A DNA stretch of 64,000 nucleotides, taken from positions 1-64,000 of the forward strand of contig NZ_LMVM01000003.1 in the NCBI RefSeq assembly GCF_002287175.1. The letters are read 5' to 3'. Origin of the DNA: Methanobacterium bryantii (GTDB lineage Archaea > Methanobacteriota > Methanobacteria > Methanobacteriales > Methanobacteriaceae). Below, one piece after another: positions 44,512 to 54,039 of this stretch (position 1 is the stretch's first letter; each line of letters starts with the position of its first letter). The notes under the pieces were generated by a model that was given only the letters and a program-made list of their open reading frames with translations, was not told the DNA's origin and made no database searches. The position numbers were made by a program, and so were the translations under genes.

Positions 44512-44756
44512 CCTGTTTTTTTTAGATAAGTCAACCTAATAAAGATTTATAATTTAATTTTTTACACAAATAATCTGTTTTTTTAGATAATGCAGCTGAA
44601 GATAAAAGTTCTTCAATTTGACACATAACATAAATAATAAATATCATATACTAAATAATAAAATAAACATAGAATTAAAACAAATAATCATAAGGGGTTT
44701 CTATATTTGTTTATCCTCCCTATTGATTTAAATTAAATAGTACTGGAGGTAAAATT

Positions 44757-45008
44757 ATGGAGAAAGTCAAAATGTATACTTTAAGCACCTGCCCATGGTG
44801 TAAAAAGACTAAAGAATTCTTTAAAGATCACAACATACCTTTTGAATACACTGATTTTGATTTAGCAGATGATAAAGAGCGTACAAAAATACTGGATGAA
44901 ATGCGTGAGTATGGCGCTAACGGATTTCCTTTTGTAAAAATTGGAGATAAAATAGTCGTAGGGTATAAACCAAACGATTATTCTTACTTAATGGGATTAA
45001 AAGAATGA
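44757..45008 (+). CDS. Glutaredoxin-like protein
   Basis: The 83-residue thioredoxin-fold protein has the active site CPWC (Cys12, Cys15) and the cis-Pro segment GFPFVKIGDKIVVGYKP, of the NrdH/glutaredoxin-like class. It reduces disulfides in the cytoplasm; in methanogens the electron donor may be a thioredoxin reductase or coenzyme-M-linked system. GGAGG precedes the ATG. Confidence 0.9.
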   Translation: MEKVKMYTLSTCPWCKKTKEFFKDHNIPFEYTDFDLADDKERTKILDEMREYGANGFPFVKIGDKIVVGYKPNDYSYLMGLKE

Positions 45009-45092
45009 TTAAACTATTTTTAATCTTATTTTTTTTATATGTAATTAAATTAAATCCAGACTTACTTCCTTTTATATCTTAAAAATTCCTTT

Positions 45093-45371
45093 TTATAACC
45101 CTTTTTCCTGTCTGATTATTTTACCTTTATCTATCATCTTCTCTAAATAATCCGTTACAAAATTGAATAGTGTACCTTTCTCATCGTTTTCCGCTAAAAA
45201 AATAATTATATTAGCCATTTCTTTAGTAAATTGAAAAACATTGGTTAAATCATCTGACTTTTCAATTTCAAGTATATAATTATCAACAGTTGATTCAATT
45301 TCTTTAAATTTTCTTAACTCCTTTGATGACCTTTCTAAACTACTTTTATTCTGCAAATCTTGATTATTCAA
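45093..45371 (-). CDS. Hypothetical helical protein
   Basis: The 92-residue charged protein is likely all alpha-helical (RSSKELRKFKEIESTVDNYI, then FTKEMANIIIFLAEN...). It is divergent from the response-regulator gene at 45510, so it could be a signalling partner (phosphotransfer-like helices without an obvious His). The family is not recognised. Confidence 0.5.
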   Translation of the reverse strand: MNNQDLQNKSSLERSSKELRKFKEIESTVDNYILEIEKSDDLTNVFQFTKEMANIIIFLAENDEKGTLFNFVTDYLEKMIDKGKIIRQEKGL

Positions 45372-45509
45372 TATTATTACCTCCAGTAGGTTTCATTTCT
45401 AGTTTAATAGCCATATATAAAAAATTCTGAACTTATTATTAATAAACTGATATGGTGTTAATAAAGTATATCAATATTGAAGTATAAAAAAGTGCAAGGG
45501 GGAGTACAA

Positions 45510-45938
45510 CTGTTAGGCGACTATGTGGAAATTTTATTGGTTGAAGATAATGCGGCTGATGTACGCTTAATAATGGAAATATTTAAGGATTTTACAACAT
45601 TGAATGAAATGCATGTTGTAAACAATGGTATAGCAGCTATGGATTTTTTATATAAGAAAGGAGAATATAAAAATGCTCCTCGGCCAGATTTGGTATTACT
45701 TGATCTTAATCTACCGCGTAAGGATGGCCGTGAAGTCCTTGTAGAGATAAAGGAAGATGAAAGTTTAAAATCTATTCCAGTTATAATTTTAACCACATCT
45801 AGTGCTCCTGAAGATATTTCTGAAACATATAACTATGCTAATTCTTTTATAACCAAACCTGCAAATCTTGATAGCTTTATCAAAGTTTTAAAAAGCCTTG
45901 AAGATTTCTGGATAGATATGATAAAACAGTCATCATAA
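45510..45938 (+). CDS. Rcp1-like response regulator (single receiver domain)
   Basis: The receiver-only protein of about 140 residues has all key residues: ILLVEDNAAD (acid pair), LVLLDLNLPRKDG (phospho-Asp), ILTTSSAPED (Thr) and FITKPAN (Lys). It is a typical phosphate acceptor for PAS/GAF or phytochrome-like kinases. The start is unclear: GGGGGAG at 45498-45504 is best placed for a CTG at 45510, while GTG 45492 and 45525 and TTG 45477 are badly placed. It is followed by the nitrilase gene after 39 bases. Confidence 0.85.
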   Translation: MLGDYVEILLVEDNAADVRLIMEIFKDFTTLNEMHVVNNGIAAMDFLYKKGEYKNAPRPDLVLLDLNLPRKDGREVLVEIKEDESLKSIPVIILTTSSAPEDISETYNYANSFITKPANLDSFIKVLKSLEDFWIDMIKQSS

Positions 45939-45977
45939 TCCAAATTATTAGATTTTCTAAAATAAGTCAGTGATTAA

Positions 45978-46808
45978 ATGAAAAATCAGTTTAAACTTGC
46001 TTTATGCCAGATGAAAGTCATTGATAATAAAGATTCCAATATAAAGAATGCTTTAAGTATGATTAGGACTGCAGGTCTAAATAAGAGTGATCTGGTAATT
46101 TTGCCTGAAATGTTCAATTGCCCCTATGCTAACGATAAGTTTAGGGAATATGCAGAAGAAAAGAAAAACAGTAAAACACTTAAATCAATTTCTAAAGCTG
46201 CAAGAAGTTTGAGTCTTTATATAATAGCAGGTTCAATACCTGAATTAGACGGGGATAAATTATACAATTCCAGTTTTATATTTAATAGAAATGGAGAAAT
46301 AATTGGATATCACAGGAAAATGCACCTTTTTGATATTGATATCCCTGGAAAAATTAGTTTTAAAGAATCAGAGACATTAAGTGCAGGCAATCAAATAACC
46401 TTAATTGATACTGAACTCTGCAAAATTGGAGTAGCAATATGTTATGATATAAGATTCCCTGAGCTTTCAAGACTTATGGCCTTAAAAGGAGCAGAACTAA
46501 TTGTCATACCTGGAGCATTCAACATGACCACCGGCCCTGCACACTGGGAAACTTTAATCAGAGGAAGAGCAATCGATAATCAACTTTATGTAGCTGCTGC
46601 GTCGCCAGCTAGAAATGAAAAACTGTCATATGTTGCATACGGTAATTCCTTGGTTGCTGATCCCTGGGGTGATGTTTTAGCTAGAGCTAGTGAGAAAGAA
46701 GAAGTAATTTATGCTGATATAAAATTATCAATGATTAAAGAAATACGCGAAAAATTACCGGTATTAAACAGCAGACGTGAAGATATATACAGTTTAATAA
46801 AAAAATAA
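45978..46808 (+). CDS. Carbon-nitrogen hydrolase (omega-amidase/nitrilase superfamily)
   Basis: The 276-residue protein has the complete Glu-Lys-Cys triad: Glu44 in ILPEMF, Lys114 in HRKMHLFDID and Cys155 in GVAICYDIRFPELSR. The pattern KMHLFDIDIPG and the CYDIRFPEL motif are those of omega-amidases (Nit2 type), which hydrolyse alpha-ketoglutaramate-like amides. The natural substrate remains a guess. It may be cotranscribed with the receiver gene upstream. Confidence 0.9.
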   Translation: MKNQFKLALCQMKVIDNKDSNIKNALSMIRTAGLNKSDLVILPEMFNCPYANDKFREYAEEKKNSKTLKSISKAARSLSLYIIAGSIPELDGDKLYNSSFIFNRNGEIIGYHRKMHLFDIDIPGKISFKESETLSAGNQITLIDTELCKIGVAICYDIRFPELSRLMALKGAELIVIPGAFNMTTGPAHWETLIRGRAIDNQLYVAAASPARNEKLSYVAYGNSLVADPWGDVLARASEKEEVIYADIKLSMIKEIREKLPVLNSRREDIYSLIKK

Positions 46809-46823
46809 AATAAAAATGGAGAT

Positions 46824-47276
46824 TTATCTTTTAACAAATTTTAAAGATGCCGAATTCATACAGTATCTTTTTCCTGTTGGTAGAGGGCCGTCATCAAATA
46901 CATGGCCCAGATGAGCGTCGCAAAGGGTACATAAAACTTCAGTTCGAATCATATTATGGCTTTTATCTGTTTCTGTTTTCACATTTTCTTCTGCGATAGG
47001 TTCCCAGAAGCTGGGCCAGCCAGTTCCAGATTCAAATTTTGTTTTGGAGTCAAACAAATCAATGTCACAGCACACGCACTTGTAGATTCCATCTTCATGA
47101 CAATCGTGATATTTTCCAGTAAATGCCAGCTCAGTGCCTTTTTTCCTTGCTACATCAAACTGTTGGGAAGTAAGTATTCCTTTCCACTCGTCATCAGTTT
47201 TTTTTACTTTTTCCATAAGTTCTACTTTTCCAGTTTTAGATGAATAAATCCTGATTTTTTCTGGATCAGTTTTCAT
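46824..47276 (-). CDS. msrB: Peptide-methionine (R)-S-oxide reductase
   Basis: The 150-residue MsrB has zinc-binding Cys pairs in KCVCCDIDLF and LCTLCDAHLGHV, substrate-binding SGTGWPSFW and the catalytic Cys in RYCMNSASL. It repairs oxidised methionine, fitting an anaerobe that also keeps FprA and glutaredoxin. The catalytic segment has Met where Ile or Val is common. It is convergent with the nitrilase gene. Confidence 0.93.
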   Translation of the reverse strand: MKTDPEKIRIYSSKTGKVELMEKVKKTDDEWKGILTSQQFDVARKKGTELAFTGKYHDCHEDGIYKCVCCDIDLFDSKTKFESGTGWPSFWEPIAEENVKTETDKSHNMIRTEVLCTLCDAHLGHVFDDGPLPTGKRYCMNSASLKFVKR

Positions 47277-47388
47277 GTCTTTTTATATGGTATGTCTATA
47301 TCTAAATAATTTATTATCACTGTATTTAATCACTTTAATGTAAAATAACTCAAAAGTTATATATTAGAAGTTAATATATTCACATCCA

Positions 47389-48114
47389 ATGAAAAATATC
47401 CCTGTTTTATACTGCAAACTTAAAAAATATGAAAGAACATCAAAGGCGAAGTCTGAAGATGGTAGTAAAAAGATTACTCGAAGGTATATGATACCTGTTA
47501 AAAAAGAGCAGATAGAAGGTACTAATTTTGAAAATATTGAAGATATTGTAATTTTAAGTAAAGCAGATTTCGGGCAGGAATTTAAGGGTTCACAGGATCT
47601 AACTTCTAGCATTAATAAGCTGAAGCAGTCATTAAACGAAAAAGATCAAGAAATTCTTAGTTTAAAAGAACTGTTAACATGCAAAGATCAGGAGTTAATG
47701 GAACAGGATCAAAAAATAAAAAATATCAATGATTTACACGAAGTACAGATAGAAGAACTTCAATTAGATATTAAAAAGATTAATGACGGGTATCAAGCTG
47801 AAATTGAAATGCTCAATAGAGATATAGAAGAACTTAATGCTATTTATAATCAGTATAATAAGTTGAAAACCGTAAATAAAGAGCTTGAAAGAGAAGTTAA
47901 AAGATTAACTGATTTACGCACCCTTGAAAAAGAATCTTTGAGGCTCAAAATAAATGAAGTTGAATTAACCAAAGACGAATATGATAAACTAAAGAAAAGT
48001 CACGAGCTGCTCTGGGGTGTGGTCCAGGAAAAGGATAATATTATCAAGGAGCTTGAAAAGGGCAGTATTATGGGTAATATTTTTAAAAAAATTAGAAAAA
48101 AGGACGGAACTTGA
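47389..48114 (+). CDS. Coiled-coil protein, hypothetical
   Basis: The 241-residue protein has a short N-terminal basic part (about 1-60) and a long coiled coil (about 65-225, repeats such as INKLKQSLNEKDQEILSLKE and DIEELNAIYNQYNKLKTVNK). The C-terminus is basic (NIFKKIRKKDGT). The start ATG lies about 30 bases after a TATA box (GTTATATATTAG) with no ribosome site, so it is probably leaderless. A structural or scaffold role is likely; the family is not recognised. Confidence 0.7.
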   Translation: MKNIPVLYCKLKKYERTSKAKSEDGSKKITRRYMIPVKKEQIEGTNFENIEDIVILSKADFGQEFKGSQDLTSSINKLKQSLNEKDQEILSLKELLTCKDQELMEQDQKIKNINDLHEVQIEELQLDIKKINDGYQAEIEMLNRDIEELNAIYNQYNKLKTVNKELEREVKRLTDLRTLEKESLRLKINEVELTKDEYDKLKKSHELLWGVVQEKDNIIKELEKGSIMGNIFKKIRKKDGT

Positions 48115-48156
48115 TCCATATAAATTATCATTATTAAAAAAATAATTTAAGTAAAA

Positions 48157-48726
48157 TTATTTACCTATTTTCTTTAAAGCTTTGTTTGCAACTTTTTTAA
48201 GGTCTTTATCTCCAGTAGCAGCCCTTCTTGCTTTTTTAATTGGATCTATAGCTCTTTCATCACCAAGATCACCAAGGGCTTTAAGTGTAGCTACTTTAAC
48301 ACCCCAATCTTCATCAGTCAATGATTCAATAAGAGGTTCCAGAGCTTTTTTATCCCCTATTTCCCCTAAAGCCTTTGCCGCGAATTTTCGAACTGCAAAG
48401 TCGTTATCATTTAAAACATCAATTAATGTATCAACAACGCTGACATCACCGATGTCTTTAAGTGCAAGGGTGATGTATTTTTTTATTTTTCCTTCGTTAT
48501 CATTTTTTAAAGCTTCTATCAATGGTCCTATTGCAGGATTCCCTATTTCTCCAAGAGATTTAGCAGCTTGGAACCTAACTGCAGGGCTTTCATCGCTAAA
48601 AGCTCCAATAAGAGGTTCAATTCCATTTGAATCTCCTGATTTACCAATTTCTTCTGCTGCTTCCTTTCGCCTTTCTACATCGCCATCTTTTAAATTTTTT
48701 ATGATGGTATCAATTTCATTTGCCAT
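48157..48726 (-). CDS. HEAT-repeat (PBS lyase type) protein
   Basis: The roughly 189-residue protein is built of about six HEAT-like repeats of 30 residues (ERRKEAAEEIGKSGDSNGIE, then VRFQAAKSLGEIGNPA, VRKFAAKALGEIGDKKALE and so on). Such solenoids are binding scaffolds; some act on haem or bilin proteins but no catalytic role is implied. ATG 48726 follows AAGGTGAT; the ATG at 48741 lies before that site. Single gene. Confidence 0.87.
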   Translation of the reverse strand: MANEIDTIIKNLKDGDVERRKEAAEEIGKSGDSNGIEPLIGAFSDESPAVRFQAAKSLGEIGNPAIGPLIEALKNDNEGKIKKYITLALKDIGDVSVVDTLIDVLNDNDFAVRKFAAKALGEIGDKKALEPLIESLTDEDWGVKVATLKALGDLGDERAIDPIKKARRAATGDKDLKKVANKALKKIGK

Positions 48727-48980
48727 ATAAATCACCTTCATTTATAGTAAATTATTAAATAGTACATATTCATTTTATTTAATCACAATAAAGTTCTTAA
48801 ACCACTCAGCTGTAATCAATTAAAATTATTCCATCTATAATTTAAATAAATTATGTTATTCACCTTTAAAAATGTCTTGCCTATATTGATTAAATACTCA
48901 GCTTTATGTGATTACTTTATGAATTCATTTAATATTATCCAATTAGAAGTTATACCGATTTAAAAAATTTTACAACATGT

Positions 48981-49042
48981 AAAAATCAGAGATTTTTCCG
49001 GTTACAAAATTGAAAAATTTTGTGAACATTTTGACATGAGCG
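48981..49042. repeat. Two hairpins ending in GACATGAGCG
   Basis: AAAAATC-aga-GATTTTT (48981-48997) and CAAAATT-gaaa-AATTTTG (49005-49022) are followed by GACATGAGCG (49033-49042). The word TTTTGTGAAC before the motif recurs as TTTTTGTGAAC at 231-241 before CATGAGCG. The rest of the 48742-49162 gap shows nothing beyond AT-rich DNA. Confidence 0.55.
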
Positions 49043-49162
49043 ATAAAATATATTTACTTCATTATACAAGTTAATGTACTTATCAATTATTTTTAATATA
49101 TTCATAGAATACCAAAAAAAATATTTTTTTTAAAATCAGGATCAAAATATCATAAGATTTAC

Positions 49163-49891
49163 ATGAAAACTAACGAAATATATGGTGCAGAAATTGTTGA
49201 CTCAGCTCTGCTTATTAAAGACTGTTTAATCATATCAGACATCCATCTGGGTTACGAATATGCTTTAAATAGAGAAGGCTTTATGATCCCCAGATTTCAA
49301 TATAAAAAAATTATAGCCAGACTTAAAGAAATAATAGGCACTTCAAATGCCAGTAAAATTATAGTTAACGGCGATTTAAAACATGAATTTGGTAAAATCA
49401 ACAAACAGGAATGGGATGAAGTTATGGACTTCATTAAATTTCTTAAGGAACATTTTGATGAAATAATTCTAATTAAAGGAAATCATGACAATTTTACCGG
49501 TTTTATAGCTGAAAAGTGCGACCTTGAGGTATATGAAAATTACTCTGTAGAAAATTATATTATAATGCACGGTGATAAAATACCTCCGGATTTTGAGGAA
49601 ATGAAAGAAAATACGGTGATTATTGGCCATGAACACCCCAGTATCGGACTTCGAAGTGGAGAAAGGGTGGAAAAAGTAAAATGTTTCTTAAATGGCAAAG
49701 TAAATGATAAAAATTTTATAGTAATGCCTTCTTTTAACTTTATAACTGAAGGCTCCGACTGCCTGCAGCAGAAAACTATTTCTCCCTTTTTAAAGGATGT
49801 TTCTTTAGGTGATTTTGAAGTGTTTGCGGTTGAAAACTTTGAAGTCATGAATTTTGGGAAGATAAAAAATTTATTGAATATAAAAATATAA
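49163..49891 (+). CDS. Archaeal metallophosphoesterase (COG1407 type)
   Basis: The 242-residue protein has calcineurin-like motifs ISDIHLGYE, VNGDLKHEFG, KGNHDNF, MHGD and GHEHPSIGL. Members of this archaeal group are commonly encoded next to Lhr-type helicases, as here, and probably act on nucleic acid ends or repair intermediates. It has no ribosome site and may be leaderless. The helicase gene follows after a 264-base gap that contains a duplicated copy of the helicase start. Confidence 0.88.
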   Translation: MKTNEIYGAEIVDSALLIKDCLIISDIHLGYEYALNREGFMIPRFQYKKIIARLKEIIGTSNASKIIVNGDLKHEFGKINKQEWDEVMDFIKFLKEHFDEIILIKGNHDNFTGFIAEKCDLEVYENYSVENYIIMHGDKIPPDFEEMKENTVIIGHEHPSIGLRSGERVEKVKCFLNGKVNDKNFIVMPSFNFITEGSDCLQQKTISPFLKDVSLGDFEVFAVENFEVMNFGKIKNLLNIKI

Positions 49892-49951
49892 CCAAATTGA
49901 TTATAAAATATAAAATACGAATGAAATTAATGCTTAATTAATTCTATTTTG

Positions 49952-50020
49952 AGTAAATTAAAGTCGGCAAGGATTAAAATGATAAAAAGACAGGAAAAAA
50001 TCTATAAAGACACTGAAATT
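49952..50020 (+). pseudogene. Duplicated 5' end of the Lhr helicase gene
   Basis: From ATG 49979, 42 bases are identical to the helicase start at 50156-50197, and the 25 bases before each ATG are also alike. The first copy reads MIKRQEKIYKDTEI and then RVDCY before a stop. The 107-base spacer carries TACCAGTT near 50040 and AACTGGTA near 50105 as an inverted pair. It is either an insertion with a long target duplication or a broken tandem duplication. Confidence 0.65.
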
Positions 50021-50155
50021 AGAGTAGATTGTTATTAGTTACCAGTTTAACTTAAAATTAAGTATTGAAAAAAAATAGTAACATATAATTCATAAAATGT
50101 TATAACTGGTATATTTATCTCAAAATTAGTAAATTAAAGTCAATAAAGGATAAAA

Positions 50156-52735
50156 ATGATAAAAAGACAGGAAAAAATCTATAAAGACACTGAAATTTAT
50201 AAATTATTACATCCATGGGTCAAAGAATGGTTTAAAAGCAAGTTTGACGGATTTACAGAATCTCAAAAGCTTTCCATTATGGATGTACACAAGGGTAACA
50301 ACATCCTTATTTCATCACCTACCGGATCTGGGAAAACACTTACTGCGTTTCTTTCAATTATAAGCCAGTTAACCATGCTTTCTGACATGGATCAGCTCGA
50401 AGATAAGGTATATTGTATTTATATTTCCCCGCTAAAGGCACTCGATAACGACATAGAAAAAAATATCGATGAACCTTTACGTGAAATTGAAAAGATTGCA
50501 GGAAAAGAACTTGGTATTAGAAAAGCTGTTCGTACTGGTGATACAACTCAATATGAACGGACAAAGATGCTTAAAAAGCCACCGCATATATTGATTACAA
50601 CCCCCGAAACACTTTCAATCCTTCTTTGCGCCCCCAAATTTAGAGAAAAAATAAAAGATGTTGGATACGTCATAATAGATGAAATTCACTCACTTGCAGA
50701 CAATAAAAGAGGAGTACATCTTAGTCTGACTTTAGAGAGGCTGCAGAATCTGGCAGGTAACTTCACAAGGATTGGACTAAGTGCAACCGTTTTTCCCCTT
50801 GAAAAAGTAGCCCACTATCTGGTAGGGTCTCAAGACGGCGAAGTTAGGAACTGTAAAATTGTAGATGTAAATTACTTAAAACGACTTGATATGAAAGTTT
50901 TATGTCCTGTTGATGATATCATAAACTCGGATCCGGAAGAAATGAACAATGCGACTTATAAACTTCTGGATGAACTTGTACAGAGCCATAAAACTACTTT
51001 AATATTTACAAATACGAGGAGTGGTACAGAGAGTGTTGTTTTTAACCTTAAAAAGAGATTTAAAGATATATATGATGACAGCAACATTATGACTCATCAT
51101 TCTTCACTTTCAAAGGAGTTGCGCCTTCAAACTGAAGATAAATTGAAAGATGGGGAATTGAAAGTTGTTGTATCTTCCACATCTCTGGAATTGGGGATAG
51201 ATATAGGGTATATAGATCTGGTTATACTTGTAAGTTCTCCAAAATCTGTTTCAAGGGCATTACAGCGTATAGGAAGAAGTGGACACAAGTTACATGAAAA
51301 ATCCAAAGGGAGGATCATTGTAGTAGATAGGGATGACCTCGTGGAATGTTCTCTAATACTAAAAAATGCAGTTGAAGGGAAAATAGACGAAATTCATATC
51401 CCTGAAAACTGTTTAGATGTTCTAGCACAGCATATCTACGGAATGGCAATAGAAAGCAAACAGGACATTGATACAGTATATGACTTGGTTAAAAGAAGCT
51501 ACTGCTATAGAAATTTATCAATAAATGATTATTTAAGTGTTTTAAGTTACTTAGCTGGTGAATATACAGATTTAGAGGATAGATATGTCTATGCTAAGAT
51601 ATGGGCTGATTATGACACCAATATGTTTGGAAAGAGAGGAAAATTAGCAAGGATGCTTTATTCAACTAACATAGGTACAATTCCAGATAGATCATCTGCA
51701 AGGGTTAAATGCGCAGGCCAGGTAGTTGGGCATGTAGAAGAAGATTTTATGGAAAAACTTCAAAAAGGGGACACTTTTGTCTTGGGAGGAAAAATATACC
51801 GTTTTAATTATGCAAGGGGAATGACATTAAATGTTACTCCATCTTCAGGACCTCCAAGTATCCCTTCATGGTTTTCAGAACAGCTGCCTCTTTCATTTGA
51901 TCTTGCACTTGAAATTCAGCGGTTCAGGGCATTGATGGAAGGTAAATTTCAATACGGCCGCAGCAAGGAAGAAATAATGGACTTCATCCATGAATTTCTT
52001 TATGTTGATTACAATGCAGCAAACTCTATTTATGAATACTTCAGGGAACAGTACCTTTACGCAGTGATCCCAAGCAATAAAAAGCTCCTTATAGAGTATT
52101 ACAAAGGTTTTGGAAACAGAAAATTCGTTGTTTTCCATACCTGCTTTGGAAGAAGGGTCAACGACGCATTATCTCGAGCTGTAGCATATATCCTTGCTAA
52201 AAAATATAAACGAGATATCATGATTTCAATTTCAGACAACGGGTTCTATTTAAGCTCAGAAGGTAAAATAGGAGGTTTAGAATCTTTTAATGACCTTACA
52301 TCTGAAAATATTGAAGATATTTTAATTAAAGCAATTGATAAAACTGAAACTTTAGCTGGAAGGTTCAGACATTGTGCTGGAAGAGCGCTGATGATCTTAA
52401 GGCATTATAAAGGAAAACAAAAAAGCGTGTCCAGACAGCATATTAAAGGTAAAATACTGTTAAGTTTTGTCAAAGAACTTGATGAAAACTTTTCAATACT
52501 TAAAGAAGCAAGAAGAGAAGTTATAGAAGACTTCATGGATCTTAAAAATGCGAAACGAGTTTTAAAAATGATTGAAAGCGGACAGCTTGAGATAAAACAG
52601 ATAAATACGGTTATTCCATCACCGTTTTCATTTAACCTTGTTGCACAGTGCTATCTCGATGTTTTAAAATACGAAGAAAGAATTGAATTTATAAGGAGAA
52701 TGCATCAGGCTGTTATTAATCAGATCAGTGATTAA
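50156..52735 (+). CDS. lhr: Lhr-like ATP-dependent superfamily 2 helicase
   Basis: The 859-residue protein has helicase motif I SSPTGSGKT (about 53-61), motif II DEIHS, motif III LSATVFP, motif IV region TLIFTNTRSG, and motif V/VI with LELGIDIGYIDLV and LQRIGRSGH. A long C-terminal region of about 450 residues is typical of Lhr. These helicases unwind DNA or DNA:RNA in archaeal repair. Complete, close to the expected length. AAGGA precedes the ATG. Probably works with the phosphoesterase encoded upstream. Confidence 0.92.
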   Translation: MIKRQEKIYKDTEIYKLLHPWVKEWFKSKFDGFTESQKLSIMDVHKGNNILISSPTGSGKTLTAFLSIISQLTMLSDMDQLEDKVYCIYISPLKALDNDIEKNIDEPLREIEKIAGKELGIRKAVRTGDTTQYERTKMLKKPPHILITTPETLSILLCAPKFREKIKDVGYVIIDEIHSLADNKRGVHLSLTLERLQNLAGNFTRIGLSATVFPLEKVAHYLVGSQDGEVRNCKIVDVNYLKRLDMKVLCPVDDIINSDPEEMNNATYKLLDELVQSHKTTLIFTNTRSGTESVVFNLKKRFKDIYDDSNIMTHHSSLSKELRLQTEDKLKDGELKVVVSSTSLELGIDIGYIDLVILVSSPKSVSRALQRIGRSGHKLHEKSKGRIIVVDRDDLVECSLILKNAVEGKIDEIHIPENCLDVLAQHIYGMAIESKQDIDTVYDLVKRSYCYRNLSINDYLSVLSYLAGEYTDLEDRYVYAKIWADYDTNMFGKRGKLARMLYSTNIGTIPDRSSARVKCAGQVVGHVEEDFMEKLQKGDTFVLGGKIYRFNYARGMTLNVTPSSGPPSIPSWFSEQLPLSFDLALEIQRFRALMEGKFQYGRSKEEIMDFIHEFLYVDYNAANSIYEYFREQYLYAVIPSNKKLLIEYYKGFGNRKFVVFHTCFGRRVNDALSRAVAYILAKKYKRDIMISISDNGFYLSSEGKIGGLESFNDLTSENIEDILIKAIDKTETLAGRFRHCAGRALMILRHYKGKQKSVSRQHIKGKILLSFVKELDENFSILKEARREVIEDFMDLKNAKRVLKMIESGQLEIKQINTVIPSPFSFNLVAQCYLDVLKYEERIEFIRRMHQAVINQISD

Positions 52736-52918
52736 GGTTAGGGTATATGATTGCGCCCTAATTTTATTAAATTTATTCCTTTTTAATTTAAATTAAGTTA
52801 ATAAATACAGTTTAGGGGCAATAACAAGCAGTTTAAATACTGTTAACCACTTAAAATAATTTAATTTTCTAAACTTCCTGCCTGGTTTTCTATACTAATT
52901 ATTTCATTTTAGCAAAAG

Positions 52919-52953
52919 TTTATATATTTAAAATGTTACTTTTTAATTGTAAC
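52919..52953 (+). promoter_or_regulatory. Shared promoter-operator of the secreted-protein gene
   Basis: TTTATATATTTAAA (TATA box) is followed by GTTAC (52935-52939), nine bases, GTAAC (52949-52953). These 35 bases are identical to the minus-strand block at 24193-24227. The inverted repeat overlaps the predicted transcription start of the gene at 53003. Confidence 0.65.
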
Positions 52954-53002
52954 ATAAAAATAATTTACATATTTGGAAATTAAAATTTAAGGAGGTAAAA
53001 AA

Positions 53003-53401
53003 GTGAACAAAAATATATATTTAATGTTAAGTGTTTTGTTTATGGTTTTTGTAGGTTTTCAGTGTGCTCAGCCTGCATCAGCAGTGAAAATAGTAGATCA
53101 TGGCACTCACTACTTCTGGCTAGATAATTCAAAGATGAAAATGGTATGGAAAACTTACCAGTATGATAATGATTTTTTAAAGACAAAAGCTTTAATTTAC
53201 TACAAATACAACAACAAGGGAAAATATCACTTAGCCTGGCATGAAGTTATAACAATTGCAAAGGTTACAAAATCAACGGTCAAAATTAGAGATTGGACAG
53301 ACAGTGATTTTGTCCCGCCAACTACTGTAGATTACAAAAAAACAAAATTAACTGCAGCACAGTATTACTGGAGAATATACAGATCCAAGATGCTATACTG
53401 A
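53003..53401 (+). CDS. Small secreted protein, family member 3
   Basis: The 132-residue protein has a signal peptide ending near ASA (about residue 27). The mature part has WKTYQYDNDFLK and KLTAAQYYWRIY as in the pair at 23306-24132. GTG start at 53003 behind AAGGAGG, arranged exactly as for member 2. The shared promoter block predicts that all three are expressed under the same condition. Function unknown. Confidence 0.75.
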   Translation: MNKNIYLMLSVLFMVFVGFQCAQPASAVKIVDHGTHYFWLDNSKMKMVWKTYQYDNDFLKTKALIYYKYNNKGKYHLAWHEVITIAKVTKSTVKIRDWTDSDFVPPTTVDYKKTKLTAAQYYWRIYRSKMLY

Positions 53402-53583
53402 TAACTTACTAATTTTACAATTTCTTTTTAATTTAAATGAGTTATAAAATTAACAGTTCCATATCTAATCAATTAAAACTGTAAAAATAAGCGGATTAAT
53501 TATTATTTCTTTAAAAATATTTAATTTAAAAAAAATAATTGGATTATAGAGACATTATGCCTCTTTTAATTAAGTTTTAAAAT

Positions 53584-53895
53584 TTATTCTTCAGTAAAAT
53601 AATGAACAAAGTCATCTGCGTCCATTTCAATGAACCATTGACCATTTGCAGTCATTATAGGAGTTCTGGTTATGACAACTGCAAGATCTTCAGCTTCCAT
53701 ATCATTATCAGTATCCATTTTTTCACTGATTAATTTTAAGGCGTCACCTATTGATTCTTTAGTGTCGAATCCAAGCAACATTTCTCTTACATCCATTCCT
53801 ACTTCTTCTGACGCGTCTGGATTTTTTGCAACTTCAACACTTTTTAAATTATTGAAAACTCTTACTGCAATTGATTTAATTTCGTTATCTTTCAT
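53584..53895 (-). CDS. Hypothetical acidic protein
   Basis: The roughly 103-residue soluble acidic protein has a helical N-terminal half and a C-terminal VVITRTPIMTANGQWFIEMD strand segment. The ATG at 53895 follows GGTGATT; the upstream ATG at 53907 lies before that site. The family is not recognised. The gap 53908-54437 holds the large hairpin array and little else. Confidence 0.6.
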   Translation of the reverse strand: MKDNEIKSIAVRVFNNLKSVEVAKNPDASEEVGMDVREMLLGFDTKESIGDALKLISEKMDTDNDMEAEDLAVVITRTPIMTANGQWFIEMDADDFVHYFTEE

Positions 53896-54039
53896 AATAA
53901 TCACCAAAATAGGTTTCTGTTAATACAATAAAACTCTTTTTATTTAAATACTTTAAGAACAACTATATAAAGGTTTTTATAGCAAATAATGTAACTTTTT
54001 AAACTTAATAAATTTCTTGTATATTGGAAAATCGTAGCT

